From Streptomyces sp. NBC_01214 (GTDB taxonomy: Bacteria > Actinomycetota > Actinomycetes > Streptomycetales > Streptomycetaceae), in NCBI RefSeq assembly GCF_026340975.1, contig NZ_JAPEOS010000001.1:3691001-3755000 (forward strand): a stretch of 64,000 nucleotides of DNA, given 5' to 3'. Of this stretch, positions 25,318-33,440 are shown piece by piece. The notes under the pieces are model-generated. The model was not told where the DNA came from. It saw only the letters and a list, made by a program, of their open reading frames with translations, and made no database searches. The stretch's first letter is position 1. Every line of letters starts with the position of its first letter. Made by a program: the position numbers and the translations under genes.

Positions 25318-25869
25318 TCACATCGTGAGCAGCATGGCCAACATCCCCATTCCCATGGCGAGTCGGCAGGCGCGGACGAGTTCGGTGGGTCCGCCCCGCT
25401 CGGCGATCGGTCGCGGGGACACGGTGTCGCCGGCGGTGATCAGCCGGGTGCCGCCGAGCACCACGTACCCGGCGTAGTAGAGGAGCAGCGCGCCCGTCAG
25501 CAGGGGCGGCCCGGCCGCCTGGGAGTGCTCCTGCCCGTGCTCCGACGCGGGCCCGGCCAGCAGGACCATGTAGACCATCGTCAGCGAGCCCACCAGATGG
25601 TGCGCGTGGTGCGGTCCGCCCCGCAGCAGCCACAGGGCGTGCAGGGCCGCGCCGCAGAAGACCACGCCCAGCACGGTCGCCCGCCACCCGTCGCCAAGCC
25701 CGCCGAGGGGCACGGCCATCAGGGCCATCCCGAATCCCATCACCGCCTCCGCGGCGGCTCCGTCCGACCCCCGCGCCCGCCGCAGGCAGTACGCACCGCT
25801 CACCGCGCACAGCAGCACCAGTAGCCAGGAGGAGACGGAAGTGGTGAGGGAAGAGGCGGAACCGTGCAC
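25318..25869 (-). CDS. DUF5134 membrane protein
   Basis: 183 residues, GTG 25869 with GGGAGG upstream. About five hydrophobic segments, with a His/Met-rich pattern (PHHAHHLVGSLTMVYMVL, ACRLAMGMGMLAMLLTM) typical of DUF5134. The His and Met clusters within membrane segments recall copper-related membrane proteins, but no function is established. It precedes the M56 peptidase gene, a pairing seen in other streptomycetes as I recall. Confidence 0.8.
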   Translation of the reverse strand: MHGSASSLTTSVSSWLLVLLCAVSGAYCLRRARGSDGAAAEAVMGFGMALMAVPLGGLGDGWRATVLGVVFCGAALHALWLLRGGPHHAHHLVGSLTMVYMVLLAGPASEHGQEHSQAAGPPLLTGALLLYYAGYVVLGGTRLITAGDTVSPRPIAERGGPTELVRACRLAMGMGMLAMLLTM

Positions 25870-25999
25870 GGCGGAACCTCCCGGTTCGTCGGCGTCACGG
25901 GGAGAGATGCCCCTCTCACACCACCCTCACGCGGCTCCGGGATACGCTCTCCCTGCCTTCCCGGCATGTCATATGCCGCCGCACTGAACGGAGCGCCCG

Positions 26000-26539
26000 A
26001 TGTCGACCGCCCAGCACGCCGCCCTGAGTTTCCGAAGCGCCGTCGAGGCGGACGTGTCGGAACTGGTGGAACTCGTCGAGTCCGCCTACCGCGGGGACGC
26101 GAGCCGGGCCGGCTGGACCACCGAGGCGGACTACCTGGACGGGCAGCGCACCGACCCGGACGGCGTCCGCGCCGTCATCGCCGCCCCGGACGGGGTCCTG
26201 CTCGTCGTCGAGCGCGCGGGCCAGCTCGTCGCCTGCTGCCAACTCGAACACCGGGACGACCACGTCTACTTCGGGATGTTCGCGGTCCGCCCCGGTCTCC
26301 AGGGCGGTGGCCTCGGCAAGGAGATCCTGGCCGAGGCCGAGCGCCGCGCCCGCGAGACGTGGGGCGCCAAGGAGATGCGGATGACGGTGGTGCACGTACG
26401 GGAGGAGCTCATCGCCTACTACGTGCGCCGCGGTTACCGGCGCACCGGCGAGATGAGCCCCTTCCCCTACGGTGACGAGCGCTTCGGCGTTCCGCTCCGC
26501 AACGACCTCGCCTTCGAGCTGCTGGTCAAGTCGCTCTGA
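26000..26539 (+). CDS. GNAT-family N-acetyltransferase
   Basis: 179 residues, ATG 26000 with GGAGC upstream. The acetyl-CoA loop is RPGLQGGGLGKEIL, preceded by VYFGMFAV and followed by YVRRGYRRTGEMSPFPYGDERFG, the standard end of GNAT motif B. Cytoplasmic, acceptor unknown. The gene is divergent from DUF5134 and converges on the GDPD-like gene. Confidence 0.88.
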   Translation: MSTAQHAALSFRSAVEADVSELVELVESAYRGDASRAGWTTEADYLDGQRTDPDGVRAVIAAPDGVLLVVERAGQLVACCQLEHRDDHVYFGMFAVRPGLQGGGLGKEILAEAERRARETWGAKEMRMTVVHVREELIAYYVRRGYRRTGEMSPFPYGDERFGVPLRNDLAFELLVKSL

Positions 26540-26572
26540 GCGCAGGCCATCCCGCGCCGTCCCCGGACGCCG

Positions 26573-27265
26573 TCAGGCGGTGAAGCGGCCGGTGCTGCGG
26601 ATCTCCGGGAAGTCCGTGGCCGCAGCGTCCAGTCCGAGTGCCCGCGCGAGTCGCAACAGGTCCAGGGTGTCCACCGCCCGGCCCGTCACGCGCAGGCCGG
26701 CCGCGTGCGCCGACTCCACCGTCTCCAGGCTGAGCCGGTGGATGTACACGGCGATCGCCGCGGCGCCCACGGCCAGTGCCCGGTCCACGACGGACGCGGC
26801 TCCGCTGCCGGGGGAGGCCGCGTGCAGCACGGTCCGTACGCCCGGCACCAGCCGGGCCGTCTCCGCGAGCACCGCCTCCCGGTCGGAGGCCACCTCCACC
26901 CGGGAGGTCAGGTCGCGGCGCAGCATCAGCTCGGCGAGCACCGGAGTCGTGGCCAGGTCGGCGACGAAGACCTGGAGCGGCACCCGGACCGCGTCCAGGA
27001 CCTCCTCCAGGACGGGTACGTGCTCGCCCTGTCCGGCGTCCAGCCCGCGCAGCTCGGCCAGGGTCAGATCGGCGACGGCCCCCGAGCCGTCCGTGGTCCG
27101 GTCCACCTCGGGGTCGTGCACGGCGACGAGGGCTCCGTCCTTGCTCAGGCGCAGGTCCAGGGCGATGACGTCCATGCCACAACGTTCCGCTCGGAGATAC
27201 GACCGCAGGGTGTTCTCCGGTTCGACACCCATGACCCCGCGGTGACCGATGGTGAGGAAAGTCAA
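26573..27265 (-). CDS. GDPD-like protein with missing metal ligands
   Basis: 230 residues from TTG 27265. The general GDPD scaffold is clear: TIGHRGVMGVEPENT at the start, LRLSKDGALVAVHDPEVDRTTDG, and TDFPEIRSTGRFTA at the end. In active enzymes the second motif is (I/V)ExD and a later strand has an EIK-type Glu; here these read VIALDLRLSKDG (Ala for Glu) and LQVFVADLATT (no Glu). Two of the three acidic metal ligands are therefore absent, while both catalytic His are present. It may be a non-catalytic paralogue or have changed chemistry. Family assignment is secure; activity is doubtful. Confidence 0.85.
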   Translation of the reverse strand: MTFLTIGHRGVMGVEPENTLRSYLRAERCGMDVIALDLRLSKDGALVAVHDPEVDRTTDGSGAVADLTLAELRGLDAGQGEHVPVLEEVLDAVRVPLQVFVADLATTPVLAELMLRRDLTSRVEVASDREAVLAETARLVPGVRTVLHAASPGSGAASVVDRALAVGAAAIAVYIHRLSLETVESAHAAGLRVTGRAVDTLDLLRLARALGLDAAATDFPEIRSTGRFTA

Positions 27266-27455
27266 GGTTCTCTCGCTTCCGTCGACGGCGGCTCCCCGCG
27301 CGGCTTCGGTGTCCCGACCGGCCGCGCGCGATGAGGTCGCATGCTAGTGCGCCGCGGGTGCGAAGGGACCGGGCGTGCACGGCCCCGGAGGAGCGTCCCG
27401 GCCGCTTCCCGCCAGGGTCGTGCGCTCCACCGGGAGCGGTGCCGCGCCTGTCGCA

Positions 27456-28082
27456 TCACCCGGGCGTGGGCGCGTCTCCGTCGGCTTGACGGCCCGGTTC
27501 CGCACGGTGCCCGGCGAGCCCGTCCAGGTCGGTGAGCAGGGCCTCAGCGAGCTCCAGTTCGGCCAGGTGCTGCCGCTCGCTCCAGCGCAGCGCCAGGGTC
27601 GGGAAGGTCCATTCCGGAACGCCGCTCGCGTGTTCCATGGCCTCCCGTACGGCGGCCAGTTCGCCCCGGGTGCGCTCCAGGTGCTCGTCGACCATCGCGC
27701 GCAGCCGCTCCGGCTCGGCCAGGTGGCCGAGCCAGATCCGCAGCAGCAGCCCGTGCTTGAGCACGGGGGGTCCGGCCTCACCGGTGTCGGCGGCCCAGTC
27801 GGCCAGCGCGCCCCGTCCCGCGTCGGTGATGGCGTAGCGCCGCTTGGCGCGCGCCTCCTCGGGTCCCGAGCGCACGGAGGCCGCGTAGCCCAGTTCCTCC
27901 AGACGGCGCAGCTCTGCGTAGATCTGGCTGATCGCCGGTGACCAGTAGAAGAAGCGCAGGGAGGAGTCCGCCCACTTCTTCAGCTCGTAGCCGGTCCGCT
28001 CGCCGGGGAAGGAGAGCAGGCCGAGAACGGCCCACGCGGTCGGCGGCAGCTCTTGCTTCTTCGACTCCTGACTACTAGTCAT
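27456..28082 (-). CDS. PadR-family transcriptional regulator
   Basis: 208 residues, ATG 28082. The winged helix reads AVLGLLSFPGERTGYELKKW with QIYAELRRLEELGYA and the RRYAITDAGRGALADW wing, followed by a long helical C-terminal domain (Vir_C-like, about residues 100-190) for dimerisation. It is divergent from the LLM oxidoreductase gene with only 49 bp between start codons; the AT-rich stretch at 28081-28095 (TATTTCGAATTGA) is the likely shared operator. Probable repressor of that enzyme. Confidence 0.9.
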   Translation of the reverse strand: MTSSQESKKQELPPTAWAVLGLLSFPGERTGYELKKWADSSLRFFYWSPAISQIYAELRRLEELGYAASVRSGPEEARAKRRYAITDAGRGALADWAADTGEAGPPVLKHGLLLRIWLGHLAEPERLRAMVDEHLERTRGELAAVREAMEHASGVPEWTFPTLALRWSERQHLAELELAEALLTDLDGLAGHRAEPGRQADGDAPTPG

Positions 28083-28131
28083 ATTTCGAATTGAAGTGAG
28101 ACCGGGTACGCGATCCAACCCTGGAGGCACA

Positions 28132-29253
28132 GTGAAATTCTCCGTGATCTTCGAAGCCCAACTTGCCGACCCGACGGTGGAACGGGAGCACCGGCTCATC
28201 CGCGATTGCGTCGAGCAGGCCGTGCTCGCCGAACGCATGGGATTCGACCGGATCTGGGCGGTCGAGCACCACTCGCTCAAGTGGTACGCCCACATGAGTG
28301 CCCCCGAGATCTTCCTGACCTGGGTCGCGGCCAGGACGAACACCATACGCATCGGCCACGGCGTCGTGTGCATGCCCTTCAACTTCAACCACCCGGTGCG
28401 GGTCGCGGAGCGGGCCGCCATGCTCGACCTGCTCTCGGGAGGGCGCCTCGACCTCGGGGCCGGGCGCGGCGGCACCGAGCAGGAGACCTCGCTGTGCGGG
28501 GTGGACCGGGACCGCACCGCGGCCGAGGTCGAGGAGGCCCTGCGGATCATCGGTAGCGCCTGGCAGGAGGAGGAGCTGGAGTACCACGGCGAGCTGATCG
28601 ACATCGACCCGCACCCGATCCTGCCGAGGCCGCGGCAGACCCCGCACCCACCGCTGTTCCTGGCGTGCAGCCGGGGCGAGACCCTGGTCCGGGCGGCCGA
28701 GCTGGGGATCGGGGCGCTGGTGATGGGCTTCGCCGGCCCCGAGTCCATCGCGCGGATGCGCTCCGTCTACGACGCGGCGATCGCCGGGCGGGACGGCAGC
28801 CGGTTCGTGTCCACCGTGGTCAACGACCACTTCTCCGTGCTGTGCCCGACGATCGTGCTCGACGACCGGGAGGAGGCGCGCCGGATCGGTACCCGAGGGC
28901 AGCGGTTCTTCGCCCAGTCCATCGGCCACTGGTACGGCGGGGCCGGCGTACCGGACGAGGCCGTGGTGGCGGGTGCGGACGAGGCCGCGGAGATGCGCAG
29001 GGCGGCCGAGCAGGTGGTGGCCCGGCTGCACGAGCTGGACATTCCGGTCCGGCCGACGTCGACGGCCACCTTCAACGCCGACCACGCGTACGGGACCGCC
29101 GACGATGCGATCGCGTACGTGGAGCGGCTGCGGGAGGCGGGTGCCGACGAGATCATGTGCCTGATCCAGATGGGCACGGTGGAGCAGGAGGCCTGCCTGG
29201 AGACCTTGAGGCAATGGGGCGAAAAGGTCATTCCACACTTTCGAGGCGTGTGA
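28132..29253 (+). CDS. LLM-class (luciferase-like) flavin-dependent oxidoreductase
   Basis: 373 residues, GTG 28132 with GGAGG 6-7 nt upstream. Luciferase-family landmarks include KFSVIFEAQLADP, GFDRIWAVEHHSLKWYAHMSAPE, IRIGHGVVCMPFNFNHPVRVAERAAMLDLLSGGRLDLGAGRG-type blocks and a C-terminal EIMCLIQMGTVEQE. It is a (beta/alpha)8 monooxygenase or F420/FMN oxidoreductase; substrate unknown. Regulated in all likelihood by the divergent PadR protein. A terminator follows at 29280-29308. Confidence 0.9.
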   Translation: MKFSVIFEAQLADPTVEREHRLIRDCVEQAVLAERMGFDRIWAVEHHSLKWYAHMSAPEIFLTWVAARTNTIRIGHGVVCMPFNFNHPVRVAERAAMLDLLSGGRLDLGAGRGGTEQETSLCGVDRDRTAAEVEEALRIIGSAWQEEELEYHGELIDIDPHPILPRPRQTPHPPLFLACSRGETLVRAAELGIGALVMGFAGPESIARMRSVYDAAIAGRDGSRFVSTVVNDHFSVLCPTIVLDDREEARRIGTRGQRFFAQSIGHWYGGAGVPDEAVVAGADEAAEMRRAAEQVVARLHELDIPVRPTSTATFNADHAYGTADDAIAYVERLREAGADEIMCLIQMGTVEQEACLETLRQWGEKVIPHFRGV

Positions 29254-29279
29254 TCTGCGCCTCTGCGGCCCCTCGGGCT

Positions 29280-29308
29280 CCGCCCGTCGCGTCCCGACCG
29301 ACGGGCGG
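29280..29308 (+). terminator. Terminator after the LLM gene
   Basis: CCGCCCGTC (29280-29288) pairs with GACGGGCGG (29300-29308), 11-nt loop, followed by CTTTA. Confidence 0.65.
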
Positions 29309-29423
29309 CTTTAGGCCGGAGAAGCCTTGGCGCAATTGGGCGGAGTGGTCGGTTCCGCAGCAACGAACGGGAAGACTTCCGGTGAAATGGGGGGTGAGGC
29401 AGGATAATTTCCCGAGTTCCCTC

Positions 29424-29453
29424 TTGAGGGGGAGAGCCTCGCGCGCATACTCT
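29424..29453 (+). promoter_or_regulatory. Probable promoter of the DUF6421 operon
   Basis: TTGAGG (29424-29429), 18-bp spacer, TACTCT (29448-29453), about 36 bp before the DUF6421 start. Confidence 0.4.
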
Positions 29454-29488
29454 GCCCATACGTGAGGTTCTCCTGTGGAGGAAGTGAC

Positions 29489-30895
29489 ATGACGGAAACT
29501 CTTGTGCCCGGTACCGGCGGCGCCGTGATAACCGCCGGAGCGCGGGTGGTAGACCACCCCGCGTGGCCCGAGCTCAAGGCCGCCGTGGAGGAGATCCGGC
29601 CCTGGCAGGCCACGGACGGCTCCATCGACTTCGAGGTCGAGGGCGCGCACGGCCGTGCCACCGTCCTGGCCGCGGTGGAACGCGTGATCGCGGCGGTCGA
29701 GACGCTGTCGCCGCTGCTCCCGCACGGGGCCGCGTACCACCGGGCCCTCGTCGCCGACCTGCGCAAGTGGGCCGCGGACGACTTCAAGGTCCCGGACTTC
29801 CTCGACTCCCTGCTGGCCTTCCACCCGGCCGCCGAGCGCGCCGACGGGCTCCAGCACCTCGTCGTCTTCCCCATGTACACCCAGAACGGCAACCTGGACC
29901 GCAACCTGGAAGCCGTCGTGCTCAAGATGGTGTGGCCCGAGTGGCTCGCCGAGCTGGAGCGCACCCGGTACGACAACCCGCTCTTCCTCGGCATCACCTT
30001 CGAGGACTTCACCCCGGGCTACGACACCCACTCCGCCGTGCTCTTCCCGGAGACCATCGCCGTGCGCGAGGCCCCCGAGCGCTTCACCTGGGGCGGCATC
30101 TTCTGCGACCGCGAGGCCGCCCGCTACCGCAAGGTGACCGAGGCCGCCGTCGACATCCTGGGCATCGACCTGCCCGAGGACATCGCCCGCATGGTCGAGG
30201 ACCAGGAGCGCTGCGAGAAGGCGTTCGTCCTGTGGGACATGGTCCACGACCGCACCCACAGCCACGGCGACCTGCCGTTCGACCCCTTCATGATCAAGCA
30301 GCGCCAGCCGTTCTGGATGTACGGCCTCGAGGAGCTGCGCTGCGACCTCACCGCCTTCAAGGAGGCCGTGAAGCTGGAGTCCGAGGGCAACGAGCACGGC
30401 CGTGACGTGCAGTACGCCGTCCTCTTCGACCGGATGTTCCGCTTCCCGGTCTCCGGCGACCGCAACCGCAACTACGACGGCCTCGGTGGCCAGCTGCTCT
30501 TCGCGTACCTCCACAAGCACGACGTCGTGCGCTGGACGGACAACAAGCTGAAGATCGACTGGATGCGCGCCCCGCAGGTCACCAACCAGCTGTGCGCCGA
30601 GATCGAGGACCTGTACCGGGCCGGCATCGACCGCCCGAAGCTCGTGCACTGGTTCAAGGCGTACGAGCTGGTCTCCACCTACCTCGCCCCGCACCCGGGC
30701 TCCAAGTGGGCCAAGGGCCCCGACGCCCTGGACCTGACGCAGCCGCCGCGCAAGCTCGTGGACGACGTGCTTCCGGACGAGTTTCCGCTCAGCATGTTCT
30801 TTGAGGCGCTCGCCAAGAAGCTCAAGGGCACGATCGCAGCGACCAAGGGCATCACCGCCCTGAACGCGGAGCAGGCCGAGCGAGTCGCCGCGTGA
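29489..30895 (+). CDS. DUF6421 protein with an HDxxH...ExxxD metalloprotease-like pattern
   Basis: 468 residues, ATG 29489 with GGAGGAAG upstream. No characterised relatives known to me; the family is actinobacterial. In the middle, VHDRTHSHGD supplies H253-D-x-x-H257 and H259, and 25 residues later YGLEELRCDL gives E282-x-x-x-D286. An HExxH-like helix followed by ExxxD is the metal site of gluzincin peptidases (with Asp in place of the usual catalytic Glu here), and EELRCDL also resembles the second motif of M49 dipeptidyl peptidases. This is inference from motifs only. It is the first gene of a tight cluster with an SDR (26 bp gap) and threonine aldolase (22-bp overlap), so a shared pathway is likely. 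Confidence 0.75.
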   Translation: MTETLVPGTGGAVITAGARVVDHPAWPELKAAVEEIRPWQATDGSIDFEVEGAHGRATVLAAVERVIAAVETLSPLLPHGAAYHRALVADLRKWAADDFKVPDFLDSLLAFHPAAERADGLQHLVVFPMYTQNGNLDRNLEAVVLKMVWPEWLAELERTRYDNPLFLGITFEDFTPGYDTHSAVLFPETIAVREAPERFTWGGIFCDREAARYRKVTEAAVDILGIDLPEDIARMVEDQERCEKAFVLWDMVHDRTHSHGDLPFDPFMIKQRQPFWMYGLEELRCDLTAFKEAVKLESEGNEHGRDVQYAVLFDRMFRFPVSGDRNRNYDGLGGQLLFAYLHKHDVVRWTDNKLKIDWMRAPQVTNQLCAEIEDLYRAGIDRPKLVHWFKAYELVSTYLAPHPGSKWAKGPDALDLTQPPRKLVDDVLPDEFPLSMFFEALAKKLKGTIAATKGITALNAEQAERVAA

Positions 30896-30921
30896 GCACT
30901 CGCCCACAGGAGGCTGCACAG

Positions 30922-31683
30922 ATGAACGGCTCCGGGAACGGCAACGGAAAGCTGCACGGAGCGGTGGTGGCGGTGGCCGGGGCCGGCGGGCCCGCCGGCC
31001 GCGCCACCCTGCTCCGCCTCGCCGAGGCGGGTGCGGTGGTCATCGCGTCCGACGCCGATCCGGCGCGCCTCGCGGAGGCCGTGGACGCAGCGCGCTACGC
31101 CCACGGTGGCGCCACCATCACCGGTGACACCGTGGACCTGCTCGACCTGGACGCCACCAAGGCCTGGGCCGAGCAGACCGAGAAGGAGTTCGGCCGGATC
31201 GACGGCCTGGTGCACCTCGTCGGCGGCTGGCGCGGCAGCAAGACCTTCACCGATACGGACCTCGCGGACTGGACCTTCCTGGAGAAGCTCCTCATCCGCA
31301 CGGTCCAGCACACCTCGCTGGCCTTCCACGACGGGCTGCTGCGCAGCGACCGCGGGCGCTACGTGCTGATCAGCCAGTCCGGGGCGCACAAGCCGGTCGC
31401 CAACAACGCCGCGTACAACGCGGGCAAGGCGGCGGCCGAGGCCTGGACCCTGGCCATGGCGGACTCCTTCCGCAAGGCGGGGGGTGACGAGGGCCCCGGA
31501 GCGGCAGCTGCGATCCTGGTCATCAAGGCACTGGTGCACGAGGCGATGCGCGCCGAGCGTCCCAATGCGAAGTTCGCGGGCTTCACCGACGTGACGGAAC
31601 TGGCCGAGGCCATCGCCGGCGTCTGGGAGCGGCCCGCCATCGATGTGAACGGACAGCGTCTGTGGCTCACTCCGCAACCGTGA
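30922..31683 (+). CDS. Short-chain dehydrogenase/reductase
   Basis: 253 residues, ATG 30922 with AGGAGG 8 nt upstream. Rossmann start VVAVAGAGGPAGRATLLRLAEAG, NAD-specific Asp after strand 2 (IASDADP), catalytic Ser in LISQSGAHK and YNAGK as the YxxxK pair. The glycine motif GAGGPAGR is a variant of the usual TGxxxGxG. It overlaps the threonine aldolase gene by 22 bp, which indicates translational coupling. Substrate unknown; may act with the aldolase on a beta-hydroxy amino acid or its product. Confidence 0.9.
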   Translation: MNGSGNGNGKLHGAVVAVAGAGGPAGRATLLRLAEAGAVVIASDADPARLAEAVDAARYAHGGATITGDTVDLLDLDATKAWAEQTEKEFGRIDGLVHLVGGWRGSKTFTDTDLADWTFLEKLLIRTVQHTSLAFHDGLLRSDRGRYVLISQSGAHKPVANNAAYNAGKAAAEAWTLAMADSFRKAGGDEGPGAAAAILVIKALVHEAMRAERPNAKFAGFTDVTELAEAIAGVWERPAIDVNGQRLWLTPQP

Positions 31684-32756
31684 CAACCGAGGCAGGGAAG
31701 ACCGACGCCCGGCGCCACCACGACCCGGCGGTGCGCGGGTTCGCGAGCGACAACTACGCGGGAGTGCATCCGGAGGTCCTGGCCGCCGTCGCGCTCGCCA
31801 ACGGCGGCCACCAGGTCGCCTACGGCGAGGACGACTACACCGAACACCTGCAAAAGGTCATGCGCAGCCACTTCGGGCCGTACGCAGAAGCCTTCCCGGT
31901 CTTCAACGGCACCGGCGCGAACGTCACCGCCCTCCAGGCGATGACGGACCGCTGGGGCGCCGTGATCTGCGCCAAGAGCGCCCACATCAACGTGGACGAG
32001 GGCGGCGCGCCGGAGCGGATGGCGGGCCTCAAGCTGCTCGCCGTGCCGACCCCGGACGGCAAGCTCACCCCCGAGCTGATCGACCAGGAGGCCTGGGGCT
32101 TCGAGGACGAGCACCGGGCGATGCCGCAGGTCGTGTCGATCACCCAGAACACCGAGCTGGGCACGGTCTACACGCCGGACGAGATCAAGGCCATTTGCGA
32201 GCACGCCCACGGGCTCGGCATGAAGGTCCACCTCGACGGTGCCCGGATAGCCAACGCCGCGGCCTCCCTCGACGTGCCGATGCGCGCCTTCACCAACGCG
32301 GTCGGCGTGGACGTGCTGTCGTACGGCGGCACCAAGAACGGCATGATGTTCGGCGAGGCCGTGGTGGTGCTCAACCCGGACGCGGTCCGGCAGATGAAGC
32401 ACATCCGCAAGATGTCGATGCAGCTCGCGTCCAAGATGCGCTTCGTGTCGGTGCAGCTGGAGGCCCTGCTCGCCAAGGACCTGTGGCTGCGCAACGCCCG
32501 GCACGCCAACGCGATGGCGCAGCGTCTCGCCGCCGGCGTGCGCGAGACGGACGGCGTGGAGATCCTCTACCCGGTGCAGGCGAACGCGGTGTTCGCGCGG
32601 CTGCCCCACGAGGTCTCGCGGCGGCTCCAGAAGCGATACCGCTTCTACTTCTGGGACGAGGCCGCGGGTGACGTCCGCTGGATGTGCGGTTTCGACACCC
32701 AGGAAGAGGACGTGGACGGCTTCCTCCAGGCGCTGAAGGAAGAGCTGGCGCGCTAG
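31662..32756 (+). CDS. ltaE: Low-specificity L-threonine aldolase (PLP)
   Basis: 364 residues, GTG 31662 inside the end of the SDR gene. Aminotransferase-fold family I PLP enzyme: FASDNYAGVHPEVLAA at the N-terminus, FPVFNGTGANVTAL for cofactor phosphate binding, HLDGARIANAAAS with the PLP-pairing Asp, and K225 in SYGGTKNGMMFGE forming the Schiff base. It cleaves threonine/allo-threonine to glycine and acetaldehyde or acts on related beta-hydroxy amino acids. The operon ends at the strong terminator 32787-32822. Confidence 0.9.
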   Translation: MAHSATVTTEAGKTDARRHHDPAVRGFASDNYAGVHPEVLAAVALANGGHQVAYGEDDYTEHLQKVMRSHFGPYAEAFPVFNGTGANVTALQAMTDRWGAVICAKSAHINVDEGGAPERMAGLKLLAVPTPDGKLTPELIDQEAWGFEDEHRAMPQVVSITQNTELGTVYTPDEIKAICEHAHGLGMKVHLDGARIANAAASLDVPMRAFTNAVGVDVLSYGGTKNGMMFGEAVVVLNPDAVRQMKHIRKMSMQLASKMRFVSVQLEALLAKDLWLRNARHANAMAQRLAAGVRETDGVEILYPVQANAVFARLPHEVSRRLQKRYRFYFWDEAAGDVRWMCGFDTQEEDVDGFLQALKEELAR

Positions 32757-32786
32757 TCGGCACATCCGAAGAATTGCATAGCTATA

Positions 32787-32822
32787 CCCCCGACCGTAAA
32801 TCCATTGATCTACGGTCGGGGG
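32787..32822 (+). terminator. Terminator of the DUF6421-SDR-aldolase operon
   Basis: CCCCCGACCGTA (32787-32798) pairs perfectly with TACGGTCGGGGG (32811-32822) and is followed by TTT. The loop and right arm also contain the promoter elements of the next gene. Confidence 0.85.
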
Positions 32823-32834
32823 TTTGCCTATGCT
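32805..32834 (+). promoter_or_regulatory. Leaderless promoter of the transglutaminase gene, inside the terminator
   Basis: TTGATC (32805-32810), 18-bp spacer, TATGCT (32829-32834), then 6 nt and ATG 32841. Transcription should begin at the A of the ATG, and no ribosome-binding site is present. Confidence 0.6.
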
Positions 32835-32840
32835 CCGGCC

Positions 32841-33440
32841 ATGCAGCTGATCCAACAGAGCCCGGACATCCACGCCTACTTGGCGTCCGATGGGGTGATC
32901 GACCACTGGAATCCGGTCGTACAGGAAATCGCCGACGCCCTCTGGTCCGCCAGTGGCGACGCATATTCATACGCGAAGGTCGCCTTCGAGTACGTCCGCG
33001 ACGCCATCCCGCACTCGGGCGATTCGGGCGACCCGCGCGTCGTCTGGCGGGCGTCCGACGTCCTCGCCGTGCCGGGCGGCATCTGCTACGCCAAATCCCA
33101 TGCCCTCGTCGCCCTGCTGCGCGCCCAGGGCGTCCCGGGGGCCCTGTGCTACCAGCGCCTCGCCGACGACGACGGTGCGAACCCCGTCGTGCACGGCCTG
33201 ATCGCCCTGCGGCTGCCCGGCAGCACCCGCTGGTCCCGCCTCGACCCGCGCGGCAACAAGCCCGGCGTGGACGCCCGGTTCGACCTCGACCGGGAACGGC
33301 TGGCCTTCCCCGTACGCCCGGAACTCGGCGAGATCGACTACCCCGAGCTCTGCGCCGCCCCGCACCCGGCCGTGCTCAGGGCCCTTCAGGAGTCCGCGGA
33401 CCGGCCGCAGTCGTGGCGGAACCTGCCGACGGCCCTGTAG
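32841..33440 (+). CDS. Transglutaminase-like cysteine protease-fold protein
   Basis: 199 residues. The catalytic triad is recognisable: C82 in GGICYAKSHAL, H118 in VVHGLIAL and D135 in RLDPRGN. The compact length and lack of signal peptide are typical of small actinobacterial transglutaminase-domain proteins, which act as cysteine peptidases, deamidases or amide hydrolases. Translation probably begins on a leaderless mRNA. Its last 65 bases overlap the 3' end of the convergent MFS gene. Confidence 0.88.
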   Translation: MQLIQQSPDIHAYLASDGVIDHWNPVVQEIADALWSASGDAYSYAKVAFEYVRDAIPHSGDSGDPRVVWRASDVLAVPGGICYAKSHALVALLRAQGVPGALCYQRLADDDGANPVVHGLIALRLPGSTRWSRLDPRGNKPGVDARFDLDRERLAFPVRPELGEIDYPELCAAPHPAVLRALQESADRPQSWRNLPTAL

